The notes beneath the pieces are model-generated. The model searched no databases. It was not told where the DNA came from and saw only the letters and a program-made list of their open reading frames with translations. From positions 1,240,001 through 1,304,000 of the forward strand of contig NC_065532.1 in assembly GCF_020184175.1 (NCBI RefSeq): 64,000 nucleotides of DNA, read 5' to 3'. Of this stretch, positions 25,745 to 41,759 are shown piece by piece. Source of the stretch: Aphis gossypii (lineage: Eukaryota; Arthropoda; Insecta; Hemiptera; Aphididae). How positions within the stretch are numbered: the first letter of the stretch is position 1; each line of letters starts with the position of its first letter. A program made the position numbers and the translations under genes.

Positions 25745-28700
25745 TTTTCTTAATTTAATTACTACCTATTTAACGTTCTGGAAATAAAATTTTAAATTTG
25801 ACATGCCCTGTAAACAATAATATAATAATATATAATATGTATAATGTATAAACACTATAAACTATAAGTTATGATAATATAGTGTTCATATATTGAACCA
25901 GGATATATAAACATGAGTAGGTGTGACCCACAGACCGTGAATGGTCATCGTTTCCACTCGGTTGGGTTCATCTGCCCAGTGCATGTAGGCTCTGAAAAAC
26001 GTTAATGATTTTCCATTTAAAGCACCCACGTATACATTTAAGAAAGAAAACTAAACCGGGTTACTGTTACGTTGAAACAACAAATGCCAATTTAGATACC
26101 TGCATACCTATTTTCAATAAACTTGTATTATTTTTCTTGTATCATGGTCAGATGGTGTGTAATTAACAAATTGCGGTATGTTTCCGAAACAGCTATTTCT
26201 AACGTTCAGTACCTTTATTTTTTCTTAATCACTAGATGTAATTAAAAATAGATTCCGTTAGATAAATTCGTCACATCTATAAAATTGGATAGGTGACATC
26301 GCGTATCTATAAAATAACATATCTCATTTTTAAAATAATGACTAGCGTATTATATAACCTAAAAAATAAGAAATAATTTAAAAAATTATAAACTATGTTA
26401 TTTTTAATATATTTGTAGGTTTTTTAGCTTTTACGTTTTACAGTTATAAGTAAAATATTAAAATATATGTGCTATGTAGTATTACAGTGTGTTTTCTTTT
26501 AAAGGTAACATGAAATATTTCAGTCGATTGACCTCAGATTGATATGGGGTTTTCGATAGGAAATAGAGAATATAAAATTATACATTTTTTTATGGTTTTC
26601 AAATTTAGAATTCTTTCAGTGTGAATATGCGTAATAAAACTTGAATTTTTTAAAATAGCAAATGTTATTTTCAATAGCAAATTTGAATAGAACGAATTTT
26701 TTTTATGTCATTAATTTTTTAACAAATGATTAAAAGGTGACATTGTGACCTTTTGTTAATAATAAAAGCAGGCTGTATCGAAATGGATTTACTCTGATGT
26801 AGTCGGACTAAATCATTTTGAAATTCATGTATTCATAATTTAATTTCTTTATTCTTACCAAAACATAAACTTTATTGTTGTTACTTTTATTGATGTGAAA
26901 AAAATCTGTTCGAGATTACAAAGAATGACGAAATATGCTCTGATGATGCTAATCCGTTACATATGTATTCAATATTTAATATTCTACAGTAACTTTTTTG
27001 CAAAGTTACCAAAAGTTTTGAAACATATTAATTAGTCTATAATTTTTTTTTCTATAAAATACCTTTATATAAATTATTTATTTAAAAGTATTGTAATAAG
27101 TATTTATGATTTACGGAACACAATATTTTCTCGGGTCAAACTAACTTTTTCATTGGTCCTATGATAAATAATTATTATAAATTCGTATGATTGTTACTTT
27201 CATGATAATTGATCATTTACGCATCTTATTATTCCAATTGAGCAATAAATTAGATGATTAACTTGCAGTATTTCTTATATCTGGTTTAGTTCTGAAAAAA
27301 AAAGGAATCACCTAATCTAACCTAACCTGTTGATGTGTGTATCGTTAACACGCGCTCTGCTTTCCAAAAATCAACCGGCTGTAAACATTTGTAAAAGAAG
27401 TAGAAAAGAGTATTGTGATTATTTATAAACCGTATCCTTTTTCAGGTGCACAAGTCTACTACAGGTATGAGGTAGCACTTCATTTACAAGTTCAAATGTC
27501 CTTTTTATTTACTTATAGCTCTTCCCTCAATCATTTTTTATTATAATTTTATAGTTAACGTTATGGTTTTTGAATACAACTATGGATAATAATTAATAAT
27601 ATACAATAGTATCTATAGATTTTGATTGAGATGTAATTTTTGGCGATATTTGGATTAAAATTGTATGTAATTGTATAGAAAGGACAATGGACATATATCC
27701 AAACTGCGGAATAAAGTTGAAGGTGATTACTATACTACCTAATAAATTTTTATTTCACGTTTTCGTCATAAATTCGTGTGTAAAAGATGTTCACGAATTT
27801 TTTATTCGTGAAAAATATTTCATGATATTTTGCGTTTAAAGAGATAGACTTACGAAATTATATTGCATACCGAAAGAGAAGAAATAATAATTGAGTTCAA
27901 TATTTCGTACGATTTCAGGATATTTCGTGTATTATTATTGCGTAAACAATCTTTATTAGAAATACTAAATCCAAAAAATATGTATACCTATATACCTTTA
28001 TGTTTATGTATTAACCTTTAAAGTTTAGATGTATTATAATCTTGTTTTTAATTCCCAGATCTGCAATTGAATATGATATAACACGTCTGACGTCTGTCTG
28101 TACGATTTTTGAAAAATAACTGTTACTCTAAAATACTTCGACTTATATAACAATATATAAATCTGACGTGAAGAGTATACCTACTAAAAGACGGAAATCG
28201 TGTTAATTTCTGCAATCTAAATGGTATATAGAATATATGTAGATTATATATAGGTTCTTTACACGTTCTTTTAAAACTCGCAAAGCCAACTCATTAATTG
28301 CAGTCAATATAATATATATATATATATGTGTGTGTGCTGTATGTATATACAATGAACTATGGATATATAGATACCGTTTAAAATGTTTAAACTTATGCGC
28401 TTAAAATAATGGCCTGTATAATAGCCGCACCAAAACGTACACGGATAGCGTGTTCCACGACAGCCTCGATTGCCCTTTAAACAATAGATAATAGTATTAA
28501 TAGTATACCTTATTATTATATTATAATGGTGAATCTCATGAGATACGTCCTGTATAATAATATATTGGACATTGAATTGAATATGTTATAACTTATGATA
28601 CCAGGCGAATGTACATCACTTAAATAATATATTACTTATAATGTATACATATATAAATTATGTTGTAAAAACTAAAGAGTATGAACTATGAAGACACTCG

Positions 28701-31041
28701 ACGTTGACTGGAACACAATCAATTGTACCAGTTTAAGGGAGGGAGGGAGTATGGAATAGGTCTTTCTAAGCAAAATGCACGTAGGTATATAATATACAAT
28801 AGATTTAAGTATGATAGGTACTATTGTTATCATATTATTTATATCGCACAAATGATATTCCATTTATTGTATCGACATTGGTTTTTGTGCTTTACTATAT
28901 AATATTATTTAGCTGGTAAGTTGGATTTTTATGGTTGGTGGCCCAAACGGAACGAGTAGCGAGGAGATGATCTTCTCTTTTGTTATCCGCGATGTGTACA
29001 AGGTCGTTCATATTTCGGGGAAGAAAATAAAACATGTAACGATGTAACGCTTCAGCCACGGATTTTTCGCGTGACGGCCTCGGCGGTTGGAATAAATCTC
29101 GTGATGACTGATGGTCCAGGTATATATAGCTGAATGAGATAGAGAGTACTTACGACGACGTACTGCTAAGTGTATGAGTGTGAGTGTGTATCGGACCAAT
29201 TATGACTAGAAATTATAGATAGTTCATAAATAGGTACATAGTACATACGACACCGTGACCTATGCTCGCAACCGGAGCATGGGAATATTGTAGTGGACGG
29301 CGCTTATAAGATTCATTTTTGGACCAGCACAAAGTGAGCTTTATAACCGAATGAATCTTATAGGTTAAGTGGGAAAAAAACTTAAACACACATTATAAAG
29401 TATGAATTGAAATCTGCATTAATAACCAACAACAAATTGTAACTTTTCAAAACCAATTTATTTTTAAATTTTAGCCAAAAATATTTATTTTCTACCATTT
29501 TTTTTACGAAAGGACACATCCGAATTGTCCCAGACAATTTTGAGTCTAATAAGTGATTGAACCCTTATATCCATGAGTCTAATTAAGCGGTGTCCGCTAG
29601 GTATATTTGTAAAATTAATCGTTATTACCCTCATATATATACATAAAATGTGATTTCACCCAAAAATAAAAATTTAAGTTCATCTATAACAATAACTTTG
29701 GTATTTTGATATACCTGTGTTGAACAAAAATAGGTTTACTGCACTTAACCTAGCCTAACCTTAACCTGTGCACTGATGTATCCTTGACTCTTCTGCAGTC
29801 GTATGTAAAATGCATTATATATTAGAATTAGCCAAATAAGGACTCGAACTTTAATTCTCCGAAAATTTATATGCAGTTAAGTATCCATTTAAGAAAAAAA
29901 ATATATGCTTACTATGATTTGCTTTTTTATTGAAGCTGTGGAGCGATAAATATTTGGTTTTACAATAATTTATTTGTTTTGTTTTTTTGATTATAAAACT
30001 ATGGTACGGTAAAATATGTTTTATCTGAGTATGAGTATAACGCTATTCGCCGGTTATTACGTTATTGTTTCTTACAAATAGGGAAATTTTACTCATTTTT
30101 TATGAATTACGTTAATAACCGTATGAAATGGGAAATTTTGATAATAATCAGACACGGGATATTTATGAATTATTATTATTATACTGTTACTATCATCATT
30201 GAATGATTCTGCAGGTTCAGGTAAACTCACCAATTAAGATTGATTAAAAATAGATGATCAAAAAGTTGAGATGAGGTATTGAGGTATAGTTGAAAGCACA
30301 TTAAATTAAAATTGTGTATTGTTCTGGTTTATTTAACATTGTATTATTTGTATTGTTAGAGCACTGGTTAGAGTTTTGTTGAACTTTCGTTGGTAAAATT
30401 GTTTTTAAGTGCATATTTAATTTTATAACTATAAAATATAATATTTGGTAGGTATTGAAAATAACGTTATTTTCCGTTTCATGTCATTTTTTACTGTAAC
30501 ATGAATACTTTGCGTGTTTGTTATCTTTTTTTAAAGCAGTGAAATGCCTGTCTTTAACTTTGAGAGCAGTTTCTGATAATTAATTAGATTTAATTGGTAC
30601 TTTATGGGGTCAAAATAAAAAATAAAACATTAATATAGAAATAATTCCAAACACCTACTTTCAAAACATTATTGGAAAAACGGAAATTCTTTTACAAAAC
30701 TTGTTTTTAACAACTCAATCTTCATTTTTTGTTATAATTCAATATAAATATAAATAATATAAAAATTATAAATATACAAATATAATATTTGTAGAAACAC
30801 TATAGTAACTTGAATTTTTATCTAAATATTTATATTTATCATTTTAGATTCTAAGTGATGAATGTATTTATTATTATTTATCAAATACGATATTATTTTA
30901 AAAATATTTTGAATTTTTTTGTATTATTCATAGACGTTTTAAATTAACTACCTATGGATGAAAATGTAATAATAAGAGATTCCTTGCAAATTGTCCATAC
31001 AGAAAATTAAGAATCTAAAATTCTAAAAAATACATACACAC

Positions 31042-31316
31042 TAGTAGCGTAATTGAAGAGGGGATTTGGGTGTCGTACCCCCCCCCCCCCTCAACCTTTT
31101 TTATTTAAAAAAACTGGTTAACTACATTTATTTACTGATATAATTGAATATTTTGTAATTATTTGTTTCCCTGTCACATGTGTACATACATTTATTACAC
31201 TGAAAAGAGATGCTTATGATAAATACAATTTTGGGGGAGGGGGGTGTTTATAGGTGAAATGTAATAACATTTCATACCCCCCCCCCCCCTATAAATATAA
31301 CCAAATTACACCACTG
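31042..31316. mobile_element. hAT-type MITE with poly-C/poly-G tracts, 275 bp
   Basis: The left end TAGTAGCGTAATTG resembles the reverse complement of the right end, CAGTGGTGTAATTTGG. Flanks ATACACAC (31034-31041) and ATACGCAC (31317-31324) match at 7 of 8 bases. Runs of about 14 C occur near both ends (from about 31078 and 31277), and a G-rich stretch lies at 31233-31243. Confidence 0.7.
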
Positions 31317-34300
31317 ATACGCACAATTTTTTTTTATATTTTATACTTAAATTGTTATGAAATATAGTGATTTTATAGTTATACTGCTATAATTAAAAAA
31401 AGCAAGGAATAGGGACTTGAAACTTGAAAGCTCTAAATAAGCAAAAATGTCACTAAAAGTTTTCATAAAGTTATGAAATCAATTTATATCTCATCTGCTA
31501 CAGATTTACTGCAGTAGGTAAATCTAATCTGACACAAAAGCCTAATATATTATCATACACATAATATTAGGTATAAATTTATATGTATTTACTATAAATA
31601 TAGCAGCATTCGATACCGTTTCTGACCATATTTATTTTGCCGGTGCTCTACTTACATTTTATTATTTACAATATACATACATGGCATAAACATACGTAAA
31701 TATTATAAAATGCACTTGGACCGTCGTGAGTTCCTATAACAGACTGCTATATTATTATTGTAAATGATCCGCCAAATTATAGTATTTGACGTGCCGCGTA
31801 AATCGGTATTTTCACCGATTTTCTTGCCTGGATTATAACTAATAGCTAGTATAATAATATAATACGCCACGTACCATAACCACCGTCAAATGCAAACGTT
31901 TAAATAAGATGCACACGTTTCAATGGGCTTTCGCTAGATATATGGAGAAACATACCGCATTCGTATATCTGCTGCCTTCGCCGTTTCCACGACGAATCTT
32001 TAATATTATTATTAAATATTATGCCGTTGGATAATATGCGTATTATACTTATCTATGGGAATAATATAGGAAATAGAAACGGTATACCTACCATTGATTA
32101 CCAGTGATTATTATACACATGAACTTCGGCTGTATTGTCCATCTTCAAAAAACCAGCTCTGCTCGCGGTGTATCTCGAATATTTATAAACCTCGCCTATG
32201 ATCGCCTACACTGTACATAAATATATTATAACCCAATTTCGAACAAGTTTTCTATGCACATCTTTATTATAATGGTAATAAATAATAAAATATACAATAT
32301 AGTCGGTAGTGAACGGATGTGAAATATATTGTATTTGTATATAATTATATTTATTAATTATCAGAAAGAAACAATAAAAACAAAAGAATACCATTTAAAA
32401 TTATGATAATTTCCTGTACCTACTACTTAAAAATTCCAAATCATCTATTACTCATAATACCACAACGTCGATAAGAACAACTATTAAGTATATTATGTTT
32501 GCGTTATATATTAAAGGTATTGATGTATATAATAATATAAATCAATATATTATATTATATACCTGACAAATGTTTATTTCTGCAATTTTATACTACAACG
32601 CAACCATCATATTCTAATATAAATTTGGTAGTATTTTTATTGTAAATATTTTAATTCTTTAATTTTTAATTTTACACGGTTAGGTTAGGTTTCATTTATA
32701 TGGAATATGACGAAATAAATAAAAAAAAAAAAAACGAGAAAATACTTCGCAGTTGGTACATCTTGAAGATATAATAGTAGATATATTAATATTATTATTA
32801 TAATACTGCTACAGTATAAAGTTATAATTACATATTTATTTTCTTTAAATATTGTATAAATTATATATATTTTAACTTAACTGCTTAACTGTAGCAGATT
32901 ATTCATAGATACCGAATACCGATAAATTAATACCATTCTTAAAATATTTAATCCTATATATTTTATATTAAAATCACTTTTAAGAATGTCTTTAAGTAAG
33001 AACTAAAAACCTAAAGTTCCTAACTGAATAGAAGATATACTTTTTAGATAGTGTTGTATTAAAAGTACTGTCAAGTACTATCGAAATGTTATATATATAT
33101 GACAGTACATAGTCAATGAATCTATCACTACATAATATTTATATAATATGTATATTTAAAACGTTCCACTCTGAATTTGTATGGTAATTAACTAAAATTA
33201 TAAATAGAATAATGTGCATCGGCCAATTTTTCGTTTATGTGAGAAAAGCTTTAGGGTGGGTATCGTGGCGATGTCGCCGTGTGCCATATAAGAGCAAATT
33301 TTTGATAACTTTATGTCTTTAAATTATATATAGTCTACTATTACTATACACACCGAATTTTTGCACGACATCAGTACATCATCTTACAGCGTTCTTTGAT
33401 ATTAATTTAGTGTAATACCTTATATAGCAACTGTGGTGTACATTTTAGGTTACACATGTAGTATATTTTTGCAATTATTACATACATAGACATTGGACAC
33501 ATGTCCTGTGTATTAATCACAGTTTAAGTTTTCCAAATCCAAACAACCGCAGCACGGTATCGTTCGTGTTGGTGTTGATTATATTAGAAATAGTATACAT
33601 TTCCTAGTTTCCTACACCACATTCTGAAAATGGGAATTTTTTTTTTTTTTTGGAACTGACATTTTTGGAGTACGTTTACTATAAAAAAACACATGTTTCT
33701 GATTTCTGAAGTTGGATGGGGTGTATTTTAAAACAAAAACCTCCGAGCTATACCTTATAACTAGTTATACATAATTAATCCTTTTCTTTTTAAACGTATC
33801 AAAATGTATGAATGACTTGCATGAGTAATCCGTAGTAACTCAAAACCAACAATGTTATATTTAAATAGCTCTAAATTCTATATACACAACACATACCTAC
33901 TAGATACTATAAAAAATATACTTTCTCGTGTGTACAAACTTAACCACATATAATTGATAAAATACCGCAATATTATGGATATACCATTAATAATATTATT
34001 GTTTTAACTCTATTTTCTCTTTTATATTGATCTTAAAATATGTAGTGTATAACCATTGCATTACATGACTCAATTTTATAATGCTAAATAAAGTTAGTCG
34101 GGAGAAACGCATATATTACATAAATACAATATAAACATAGGTAATATATTTTATAGTTTCATTTAACACTAAGATTAGGTTAACTAAATAATAAAAATGT
34201 TATTATTTTGTTAATTATAAAAATTAAAATAGGTATTACTCATTTTTTATCGTATTTTAAAACTATAATTTTTTTGTTTTATTACGATTATTTGTTGTTG

Positions 34301-34439
34301 TTTTTTCTTAGGTATGCGTGTGAATTACATTATAGATGAAATTATAGTTTTGTCTCGTCCGAATTATCTAATTTATTATATAGTATATCTTATAGAGTAC
34401 AATTCGTGGGATTAGATATATTATATTATTATTAAGCCT

Positions 34440-34760
34440 CCAAAAATCGACGGCGATAACACGAAAATATTATTTTATTTTTCGATTATATCAGAAAATG
34501 TATACGAGAGAAATGTGGTCGCCACGATGACGAAAATAATTATTGCCGATCGTCCTGCACACGTTTCTTAACCGATTGCGGTTCGTTTGTGATGTACTGC
34601 AATATCGTTATGATTATAATATTATTACTAACGTTTCGTGTCGTTGTATATTATTGTTATGAGAATCGCAGCACTGCTGATCCGGGAGATCCGCACGATC
34701 TGATCCGTAGCATCCGCGTGATGCATTAGGTTTGCACGTTGTATACCAAATGGCCGCGGG
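34440..34760. other. GC-richer island in the large non-coding region
   Basis: The base composition departs from the AT-rich background, with repeated CG dinucleotides. No ORF of substance was found. It could be a regulatory element or an unannotated exon; nothing in the sequence decides. Confidence 0.25.
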
Positions 34761-36184
34761 TCGATGAGCCGGAGAAACCATATATTATGTTATATTATTT
34801 TGTATATGCGGTGTATACAATCCGGTATCGATCTAAAGATATGAATCCTTTACCCGTTCATATACAACTATTGTCTATTATTCATAGGATTCAGTTACTG
34901 TATAATATTATAGGTTCGTAAAAAATTGTAAAAGTGAATAGGTTTACATAAGGCTAAGATATATAGGTAACTTTGATGTAAGCTTATGTTTTAAATTTTT
35001 TGGGAGAAATAAAAAATTAATTTCATATATTTTAAACTTTCTATGTTTACATTTTATAATATTTTAAATTTGTTAAAAAGCTAATATTATAATAGGTAGG
35101 TACAGTACAGCTTGTACAAGTTTTATCAGCTTTATAATGGAAACTGATTCTTAATTCGGGAATTAGAATCTAATCGAAAAGAACTGGTACTGGAATCCAA
35201 AAACCCTTAAAATATTGGAAACCGAAACCTACATTTTTAAATGAAAAGTTTTAGTTTTTTGTCTTTGTGATGATTTTTACGGTAAGTCAGTGCTTTGATA
35301 AACTAACTACCTATATTATTTTTATTTATTTTTCGGGTTATTTTAAAATATAATCCATCGTATAAGATATTTGTGTGCAAAGAAATTTATATACGAAATT
35401 CCGAAATAGTTATCGCTATGTTGTATGTACGTAGTGCATATTATACTACGCACATTACACTACCAATTTCTTTTGTTGGAATCTTTCAACTACTACACAA
35501 TAATAAAAATAATAATAATATATTATGTTAATGTATCCATCTAATGCACATGTCATGCCTTGCCCTTAATGATTAGGTTCACCGGACTAACTAAACGCCA
35601 AAGCCAGTGTTTTACAACCGTCAGGAACTTCGCGCTTCGTTGTACAAATATCAGTTATATATTGTTATTGGCATATACTTTTTTATGATTGCGTCTTAAG
35701 CAAAATAAAATAACATAAATACCATAACATAACTGTGTGGTAATTATGTAATGTACCTACGTACAATTTTTGTATATTATATATTATTGACTCCAGTCTG
35801 GTACAACAGTACATTCTCGATCCTCTTTCTAAATAGGTAGGTAATTAGTTGTTGAAAATTATTTTGGTTGGTCTTCGTTATAGTACAAAATTAAAATCCA
35901 TGTCGGAAATTGGAATAGGTTGTATGAATTTTGCGTAAATAGAGTAAACAAACACGAACCTCGTGGCCTCGTATCTATATACAATATACATATGAACTAC
36001 AATAAAAATTTGACCAAAAGTACATCTATATGGTAGCCTATATAGATTACCTATACATTTTATTTAAGCTATCTGAGTCTCATTGTGCTTTCATCTCAAC
36101 CTTGACTCGTCACCGATTAATCTGCTTATTTAATAACGGATGAGTAGGTAACCAAAAATTTACTGGAATAAAAATATACAACTA

Positions 36185-36222
36185 TATATAATATATAAAT
36201 ATATATATATATATATATAACT
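36185..36222. repeat. (TA)n-rich microsatellite
   Basis: Nearly pure TA/AT alternation with slight interruptions. Confidence 0.7.
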
Positions 36223-37619
36223 ATTCTGTATACTAATACAGAATGATTTATTAACGAACTCATAAAACACTCATAATTTATTAATTACAAATTAAGTAAA
36301 TTAAAATATTTTTTGAAATATAATGTGTGTATTATCAATTATTCCTTATACTTCCTAGTTTTCTGTTTGTATTTTTTGAGAACGTTATAATAATATAACA
36401 TCTTATATAATATATACTATATATAGCATTGAATACGCTTTATTTTCAGTCATTCATGGAACGATGACTATATTATACGACTTTATGAGTTTTATTAAAC
36501 ATCACTATTTTTACATATTATAATTTATTACTACAATAGGTAATAAGATTTAAATAATAATTCAATGATCCGTAAATTGTGATATTATTATATTATACGT
36601 ACTTTACATCTCTATATGGTGAATGTATTCAAACATTTCAAACAATGGGAATTTTTTAAATTATAACTATTTGGGAATTATAGATAATAGTTACATAAAA
36701 ATAATTTTTAATAGTATATGTTAACTAAATTATGCACTCATGTATTAAACTACAACTTATGAAGTGTTATAATTTAATAATTGTTTTATATAAAACAATG
36801 ATTTAATAATAAATCACTTTATTTAATTAATTGACAATGATTAGGGGCAACGATTACTCCCGATGTGTCAAAATTTGACCATCGTAAATTATTCTTGCTA
36901 ACTTTTACCATAAATATAAATTATAAATTATAATTTAAACAAGTGACAACTAATCGTATACTAAACAGGTGTGAATTTGAAGTCTGCCCTTAACATACTC
37001 ATTAAGTTTCATAGTTAAATGCATAATTAAAAAATATGTAATATATTAAAGAATTTTTATTCATAATAATATAATATTATTTTACATTTTTACATGTTCC
37101 ATTCTACATAAAAAGTAGTAATTTAACAATTTTATTAATAATTTAAAAATAAGATAACAAGTTGTAAATAATCTTATCATATTATAATACACATTTCCTT
37201 GTTCTATACTTATATAATATAATATACATATTATATTGTAGTAAACAAACAAACTTATTTTCCACAAGACACAAGAGCAAGAAAAACTGTGTCAAATCAC
37301 AAGGTATTATACTGCTCTTTTACGTCGTCGCGGTGCTGTATTAGTCGTATCGCTAACCGGTCATCAGACTCGATGAACCAAAACTTAATTTTTTATGAGT
37401 TGGTTAATGATTGGTGTTGTACCTATATTGAAAATCCCGTTGAATATACATTACTGTGAATATTATAAATATAGTTTAATATACTTGCATGTATTCTGCA
37501 GCAGTACAAGTATACATAAATATATACTTATGAATACTTTCGCCATACAAACTACGTGTTTCTAACACGACATCGCGCGATGAGTATTTTCACGTATTTT
37601 TTTTAATTTTGCCTTCATA

Positions 37620-38160
37620 AAGCGTCCACGTCCAATGGATAGTACAATAACGTGTGCTTGAAATCGGGGTTAAGTCTTGCCGCCGATTGACGGCCCCGCA
37701 TAACCGTCAACAATATAATAATAATCTGCATAATAACCCCGGCTACGAAGCGTGTGCAAGAATCGCGTGGCGTGACCGGCCGTCTACAAGTGTACCTATA
37801 TATATAAAATTATAATATAAAGGAACGGAAGAAAAAAATTATAATATAATAAAATTACATAAAAGAGACGGCGTGTTCCGCTTTGGCGTAGGAGGAAGAG
37901 CGACGGACACGGACTGCAATGGCTATACCACCGATAGCAACTGCAATCGCGACAGCAACAGTAATTATCGAAAGCCCCGAGGCGTGCGCGCACGTTATAT
38001 TATGACACACTGACTGCTGCGGCGTATATGTCTGTACCTACTTGCCCACCTATACAATACTTACCGATACGAACGACGAACGAGCGTGACTTGGGACTGA
38101 TGAGCGTCTCGTGTTATTTGACAGATATCGCGCTCGCACAATATCGTAACCTTATAAATT
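37620..38160. other. GC-rich island, candidate alternative promoter or enhancer
   Basis: This is a local CpG-rich segment (for example CGGCCCCGC and GGCGTGCGCGCACG). Short frames cross it on both strands, but none resembles a known protein or is supported by splice sites that lead to another coding exon. Confidence 0.3.
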
Positions 38161-41100
38161 CGGATGAATATAATAATGAACACAGTTTTGACGTAGTTTC
38201 TCACAGTTTTTTTAAATTTTTTTCTTTTTTATTAATATTAATATTAAACTTTTATATTATATCTATAATTTTTATAAGCTGACGTAAAATTTTGTATTTT
38301 GAGCCATAATATTACTTTACAATATTAAATATACCGTATCCTCTCTCAAACCAAAATATATAAAAATATGTATTGAATTAAAAAATCCACTAACTTTTCA
38401 TGTATTCAAAATTATCGTCTTATCGAGTCTTTGACTCAAATTAATCTTAAATATTTAATAGTTATTGTCTCCCTGGCCAAGTTTCCAGGACTAGTCAGTC
38501 TGGAATCTTGTGCGCAGTAGGATGTGGATACTCTTATCCAGGCGCGTTGCCACGCACTGAAAGCCAATAATTCTTTTATTTACTGCACGTTTGATATATG
38601 TGAGCTTGTGAAGTGGATTTGATTTGCATGAAGTAATAAATCCCGCGGCGATTCCATTTGACATAATATACTCCTTGCCTCTCAAGATTGTACGCTATAT
38701 GTATGCAATGTTGCATCTCTAAATTCGTTCAGTCAATAATATATAAGTAATACTGCAATCATATGCGTAAATATGGTTAAAAATCTGAAGAGTATTAGAA
38801 ATATTAATAAATACGTATTAATATCATTTATTATACTGACAGGGTAACTTAACAAATATTTAGGGAGCTTAAGAAATTTTCGGCGAGCTAAACCCCTTTA
38901 AGCCTTTCTACCACAAATTTACGTCTATATGACAGAAACAATAAACAGCTGCATCGTGCTCGAAGAACATAATATTATAATACGATTAATGATGTTATAA
39001 TAATAATTATAAATCTATATTGTATAGTGAATGTGCGATTTTCTATCGTGTGAAACCGAATAATCGACATCTCTAAAAAAGAAAGAGTACAGAACATGAA
39101 GAAAGCCCAAAGAGACGAATAACACTTGGCAGCCTCGGTGATAGTTTAGTTACTATTATCGGTATTTTTTCTAGGTATTAAATCTTAAAGCGTATATTAT
39201 GTCTAATACTTGTAAAGCAATTCGTTGTATGATAATAACATTATAATATATAATATATATGGGTTATATATGAGTCAGTTCGTGAAAAAAAATAACAAAT
39301 AAATCGATATCGGAACGATCACAATATCGTTTATACTTTCTCAATATCACCCACTCACCTCCTCACTGTAGGTACTTACCTCGTATACACGCATGCACAG
39401 ACGATCAGAGTGTTATATTATATATTGCTCAAACAGTTACATGGCCGCGCGGTGTATTGTTTGGTTAATTGGATAAGCCAATAAGTGAAAACCGATATAG
39501 TCATGAGACAATAATACTGTAAATATAATAAGTAATAACAGACTCCTGTCGTAGGCTATATACCTAAGCGTATGTGTATATAAATATTAAATATATATAA
39601 TAAAGTGTATTGTGTTACAATCTATTGTATCAAATAAATTGCATGTAAACGTCATACACGACACCTAAACTATGTATAATTATTCCCAAGAGTTAAAAAA
39701 ATAAATCGACGAGCTGTACTTATAAGTTATAAGCTTATACATAGCTAACCTATGGTTATAGTTATTATTAATTATAAAAATGATGCTATATCGCTAAATA
39801 TAATATAATATTGTTATAAATTATAACCATTGTTAATAATAGATCTTAAAAAGATTTTTATCATACGAAATTATCACGATTTTTGTATTCAATGATTAAT
39901 GTGAAAATTATTGAAATTGAAACAAAAAATTGTGGTGTCATAAAATGGTTAGCATTTAGTTGAAAAGTGAGAAAAAAATGAAAAGATAATTTTGAAGTAG
40001 GTATATTTATAACGTTCTATTTCGTTATTATCGTTTATTATTCAATTGCAGTCTTCACTTAGATGACTGTTATAAATTACAATTTAATTTAATACTTATA
40101 CCTCCAACTATAAGGCCTTATAGGCTATGTTCTATATGTATTCTTATAATGTACTTGAGCTTTCACGTGCGATCAAATAAATAGATTAATAAAACTCTAA
40201 TCAATAATTACGACTGCTTTAAAACAAATATGTTCAAAAAGTTTGCTTCGAGGGATAATGTACGACATGAGTCTTGATACCAATAGGTACTTAAAATATA
40301 ATACTCCAGGATGAATCGTGAATCGATAAGCATACTTAACCCTATATTTTGAAATATTTGTATTTTTTATTCTTTATTAGAAGTATTTTGTGACGATATA
40401 AACTTACTATTTTCAAATGAAATTTTTTTTTCTCTAAGAAGCAATACGTTTTTTCTGTAAGTGTGATGTATCGAATTTAAAATTTGAACGAGTTGTTTCG
40501 GAGTTAAGAAAATGTATTAATTAAGAATAATAGTCCTTAAGGTAAGGTTAGGTATAGGTACTCGAATAATTTTTTAAATTATAAAATTCAAAAAGATTAG
40601 TATCAATAAGGTACTTGTTATAATGTTCGACTATCATAGTTCCGACGATCTTCCAAACTAATACCATGTACCTATATAAAAAGTAAAAAAAATGGTTGGT
40701 AATTTTCATTGTTTATTTCAACGATGATAATGTCAATAGTAATTATATAATACACATTAGGTACATAATACGTCATTATATCCTATTTTTGAATAATGTA
40801 TTTTAAAGCCATGCCATCATAAATTTTATTACAAAATCTAGAAAGATTAAAACTTTCATATAGCATATCATTAGATTATTATCATCGGTCATACGAGTTT
40901 GACATAATACTAAATATTATTATTATATTTTTTGAACGTTAACATTGGTCGCTTTTATTATTTATATAATACTTTCATGAGTTAACGATATACTTAGCAA
41001 TATTATAATGAGTTTAACTAATATTTTTATTTTTATTTAAGCCCTATCTGGAATTGCTTATTAAGCACTGCAACAATTAAAATTTTAAATTATATACTTA

Positions 41101-41759
41101 CTCAAGCATTACATGTAGACTGTAGAATTAATTGAATTATTAAAAATAAATTATTTTACTCGAGTGCAATGCATTTTTGTGTACATAATTAAAATTATGT
41201 CCAATTATATCTTAAAAATACAATTAACGGTAATTATATGAAAATATATTTATTTAATTTATTAAATTAGACAATATTGTTCTTGTTTTTTACCCAACTT
41301 ATGTTTTTAAGTAATAAATGTAGGTCAAAATATTTTATGTTTTATCCATTATTTTAATTCTTACCTAAGAGGTAAAATGCATATCGTCGATTTGTCATGG
41401 CAACATGAATTATTTTCTTATTTACTAAATCTAATAAGAAAATATTGCTGTTATTATATCTTTGCATCGTGTTCGTGATGCACGGCGCCTAGAAACATCT
41501 ATACTCTATAGTTGAATAGTTCATAGTTGCAGATTGCCTTAGTTTTCTTTAATATTACGACACAATACGCGTACCTTCCTACACTAGTACTACGACGGTG
41601 AAAAAAATAATATCGAAACAAAATAAATGTCGATTATAAATGTTCTAGTGACTTACGTAAGACCAATTGAATGCTTAAGTCTATGTGAAAAATGATCGGA
41701 TGAAAGTAGATACCCATCATATACATATATATATATATTATTTATTATATGAAGTAGGC

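Noticed and set aside
38028..38282. 84-aa ORF beside the GC-rich island
   Set aside because: It starts in the island but ends in AT-rich low-complexity sequence; no homology seen.
38491..38685. 64-aa minus-strand ORF with mixed composition
   Set aside because: It looks less random than most and could be a repeat or gene relic, but I recognise no family and there are no flanking exons.
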